DNA from: CAYGBW01 sp964348185
GTDB taxonomy: Bacteria > Desulfobacterota > BSN033 > WVXP01
Reading direction: 5' to 3'
Assembly (NCBI GenBank): GCA_964348185.1
Contig: CAYGBW010000103.1
Location: 1-23,825 of the forward strand
DNA length: 23,825 nucleotides
Both the position numbers and the translations under genes were made by a program. Shown one piece after another: positions 23,272 through 23,825 of this stretch. Position 1 is the first letter of the stretch, and the number at the start of each line of letters is the position of its first letter. The notes under the pieces were generated by a model. That model was not told where the DNA came from. It saw only the letters and a program-made list of their open reading frames with translations, and did no database searches.

Positions 23272-23401
23272 ATTGGCATTTTGAATATCGAACCAGGAAT
23301 TTCGAATGAGGATTCTATTCCTTCGACATTCATGATTCCTTGTTCGATATTCTGCGGTTCAATCCCCCTGCGGCAGATCAGTCATGCTAGAAATCCGCCT
23401 G
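23272..23401 (-). repeat. Dispersed palindromic repeat, copy 2
   Basis: This is the second copy of the element at 4958-5090, in inverted orientation about 18 kb away. It contains GAATATCGAAC (23283-23293) and its exact reverse complement GTTCGATATTC (23342-23352). It lies upstream of purH, between the leader hairpin and a gene-free tail. Weak similarity to copy 1 continues to about 23420. It does not resemble an insertion sequence, as there is no transposase. Confidence 0.85.
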
Positions 23402-23825
23402 TTTTAGAAGGTAGGAGCTTAATGCTTCCCTTTCTTCGTATCACACCCGAATCTCATCGACCGTGCCTACCAGGACTCGTGGCACCGCCCGGTTCACTGT
23501 GGCAGATCGAGATCCTCTCTTTGTCCCGGTCGCCAAGGACATAGGAATAGCACAAATGGTTTTAAGGGTCAATCGGGGTCGCGGGGTTTCCTGAATCTGT
23601 GGCCATGATCCCCTGAGGAATAATACTCCAGAAGGGAGAGAGTCTGAACCACACAGGGCGAACCGGCAGGAGGCATGGCCTAACCCGATCTCATGCAATC
23701 ATGAAGAAGCTGAATGCTGGCCGCCGAGCCTAGTAGAAAACCTCCCGCCAGGAGTAATTTTAGCTGCCTCCCCGGGGAAGGGTCACGTCCAGAGAGTGAA
23801 TCGTGCGTTCACTCGTCTGGATCAA
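23402..23825. other. Gene-free tail with hairpins
   Basis: No convincing gene was found in the last 424 bases. A strong hairpin ends the window: GAGTGAA (23794-23800) pairs with TTCACTC (23808-23814), and CCAGA/TCTGG extend it after one bulged base. A small stem CTCC-CGCCA-GGAG precedes ATTTTA near 23750. The minus-strand open frame 23441-23698 resembles no family securely. The region may be the end of a structured RNA or an untranslated leader reaching beyond the window. Confidence 0.35.

Noticed and set aside
23441..23698. Minus-strand 85-codon frame whose end (MSLATGTKRG...) recalls pyridoxamine-phosphate-oxidase-like proteins
   Set aside because: The resemblance is limited to a few residues, there is no ribosome binding site, and the frame starts and ends without domain integrity. 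At most it is a decayed fragment.
23600..23825. Possible group II intron or ZTP riboswitch at the right edge
   Set aside because: I could not identify a domain V hairpin, a GUGYG 5' end or the conserved ZTP core. It is left as an unassigned structured region.

Overview
The window reads as a chromosomal segment of an anaerobic bacterium, most likely Desulfobacterota (former Deltaproteobacteria), probably from a draft or metagenome assembly. The clues are an FAD oxidase fused to a GlpC/HdrD-like iron-sulfur module next to AsrA/AsrB-like electron-transfer subunits, a bacterial V/A-type ATPase of Thermus-like layout, a histidine kinase with a Cys-Trp rich tail, and ATTCGATATTC-type palindromic intergenic repeats. 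This placement is inference from gene content; no 16S gene is present.

Layout. (1) 1-3998, plus strand: the 3' end of a 4Fe-4S protein, an FAD/NAD(P)-binding 2Fe-2S reductase subunit, and an 858-residue FAD-linked 2-hydroxyacid dehydrogenase with Fe-S and CCG domains. Together they look like a lactate- or glycolate-oxidising electron-transfer module. (2) 3967-6920, minus strand: miaA, hfq, scpB, rluB (tRNA modification, RNA chaperone, chromosome segregation, rRNA modification), with a palindromic repeat between scpB and rluB. (3) 7003-9729, minus strand: receiver, membrane histidine kinase, receiver. The kinase gene appears to start at an ATT codon. (4) 9788-18764, minus strand: a zinc-ribbon gene followed by a complete nine-gene V/A-ATPase set in the order H, I, K, E, C, F, A, B, D. 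A promoter with a perfect TTGACA box lies upstream. (5) 19193-19996, plus strand: a divergent GAF plus Fis-type helix-turn-helix protein with its own sigma70-like promoter and no AAA+ domain. (6) 20007-23195, minus strand: purH (cyclohydrolase half only), purD, purE and a Sua5/TsaC gene. (7) 23196-23825: no convincing gene; it holds the second copy of the palindromic repeat, inverted relative to the first, and several hairpins.

Nearly everything from 18764 down to 3967 is on one strand with short gaps or overlaps. ATPase, two-component and RNA-modification genes may therefore be partly co-transcribed, with a hairpin after the second receiver as the clearest internal boundary. Translation starts other than ATG are frequent (TTG for F, D and ScpB; GTG for C, K, MiaA and Sua5; ATT for the kinase). 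Most of those within operons follow visible Shine-Dalgarno sequences or stop-start overlaps.

No tRNA, rRNA, CRISPR array, transposase or phage gene was found. The most unusual points are the ATT-start kinase with its Cys-rich tail, the stand-alone PurH cyclohydrolase domain, the AAA+-less GAF-Fis regulator divergent from the ATPase operon, the oxidase/AsrAB-like gene combination, and two families of intergenic inverted repeats.
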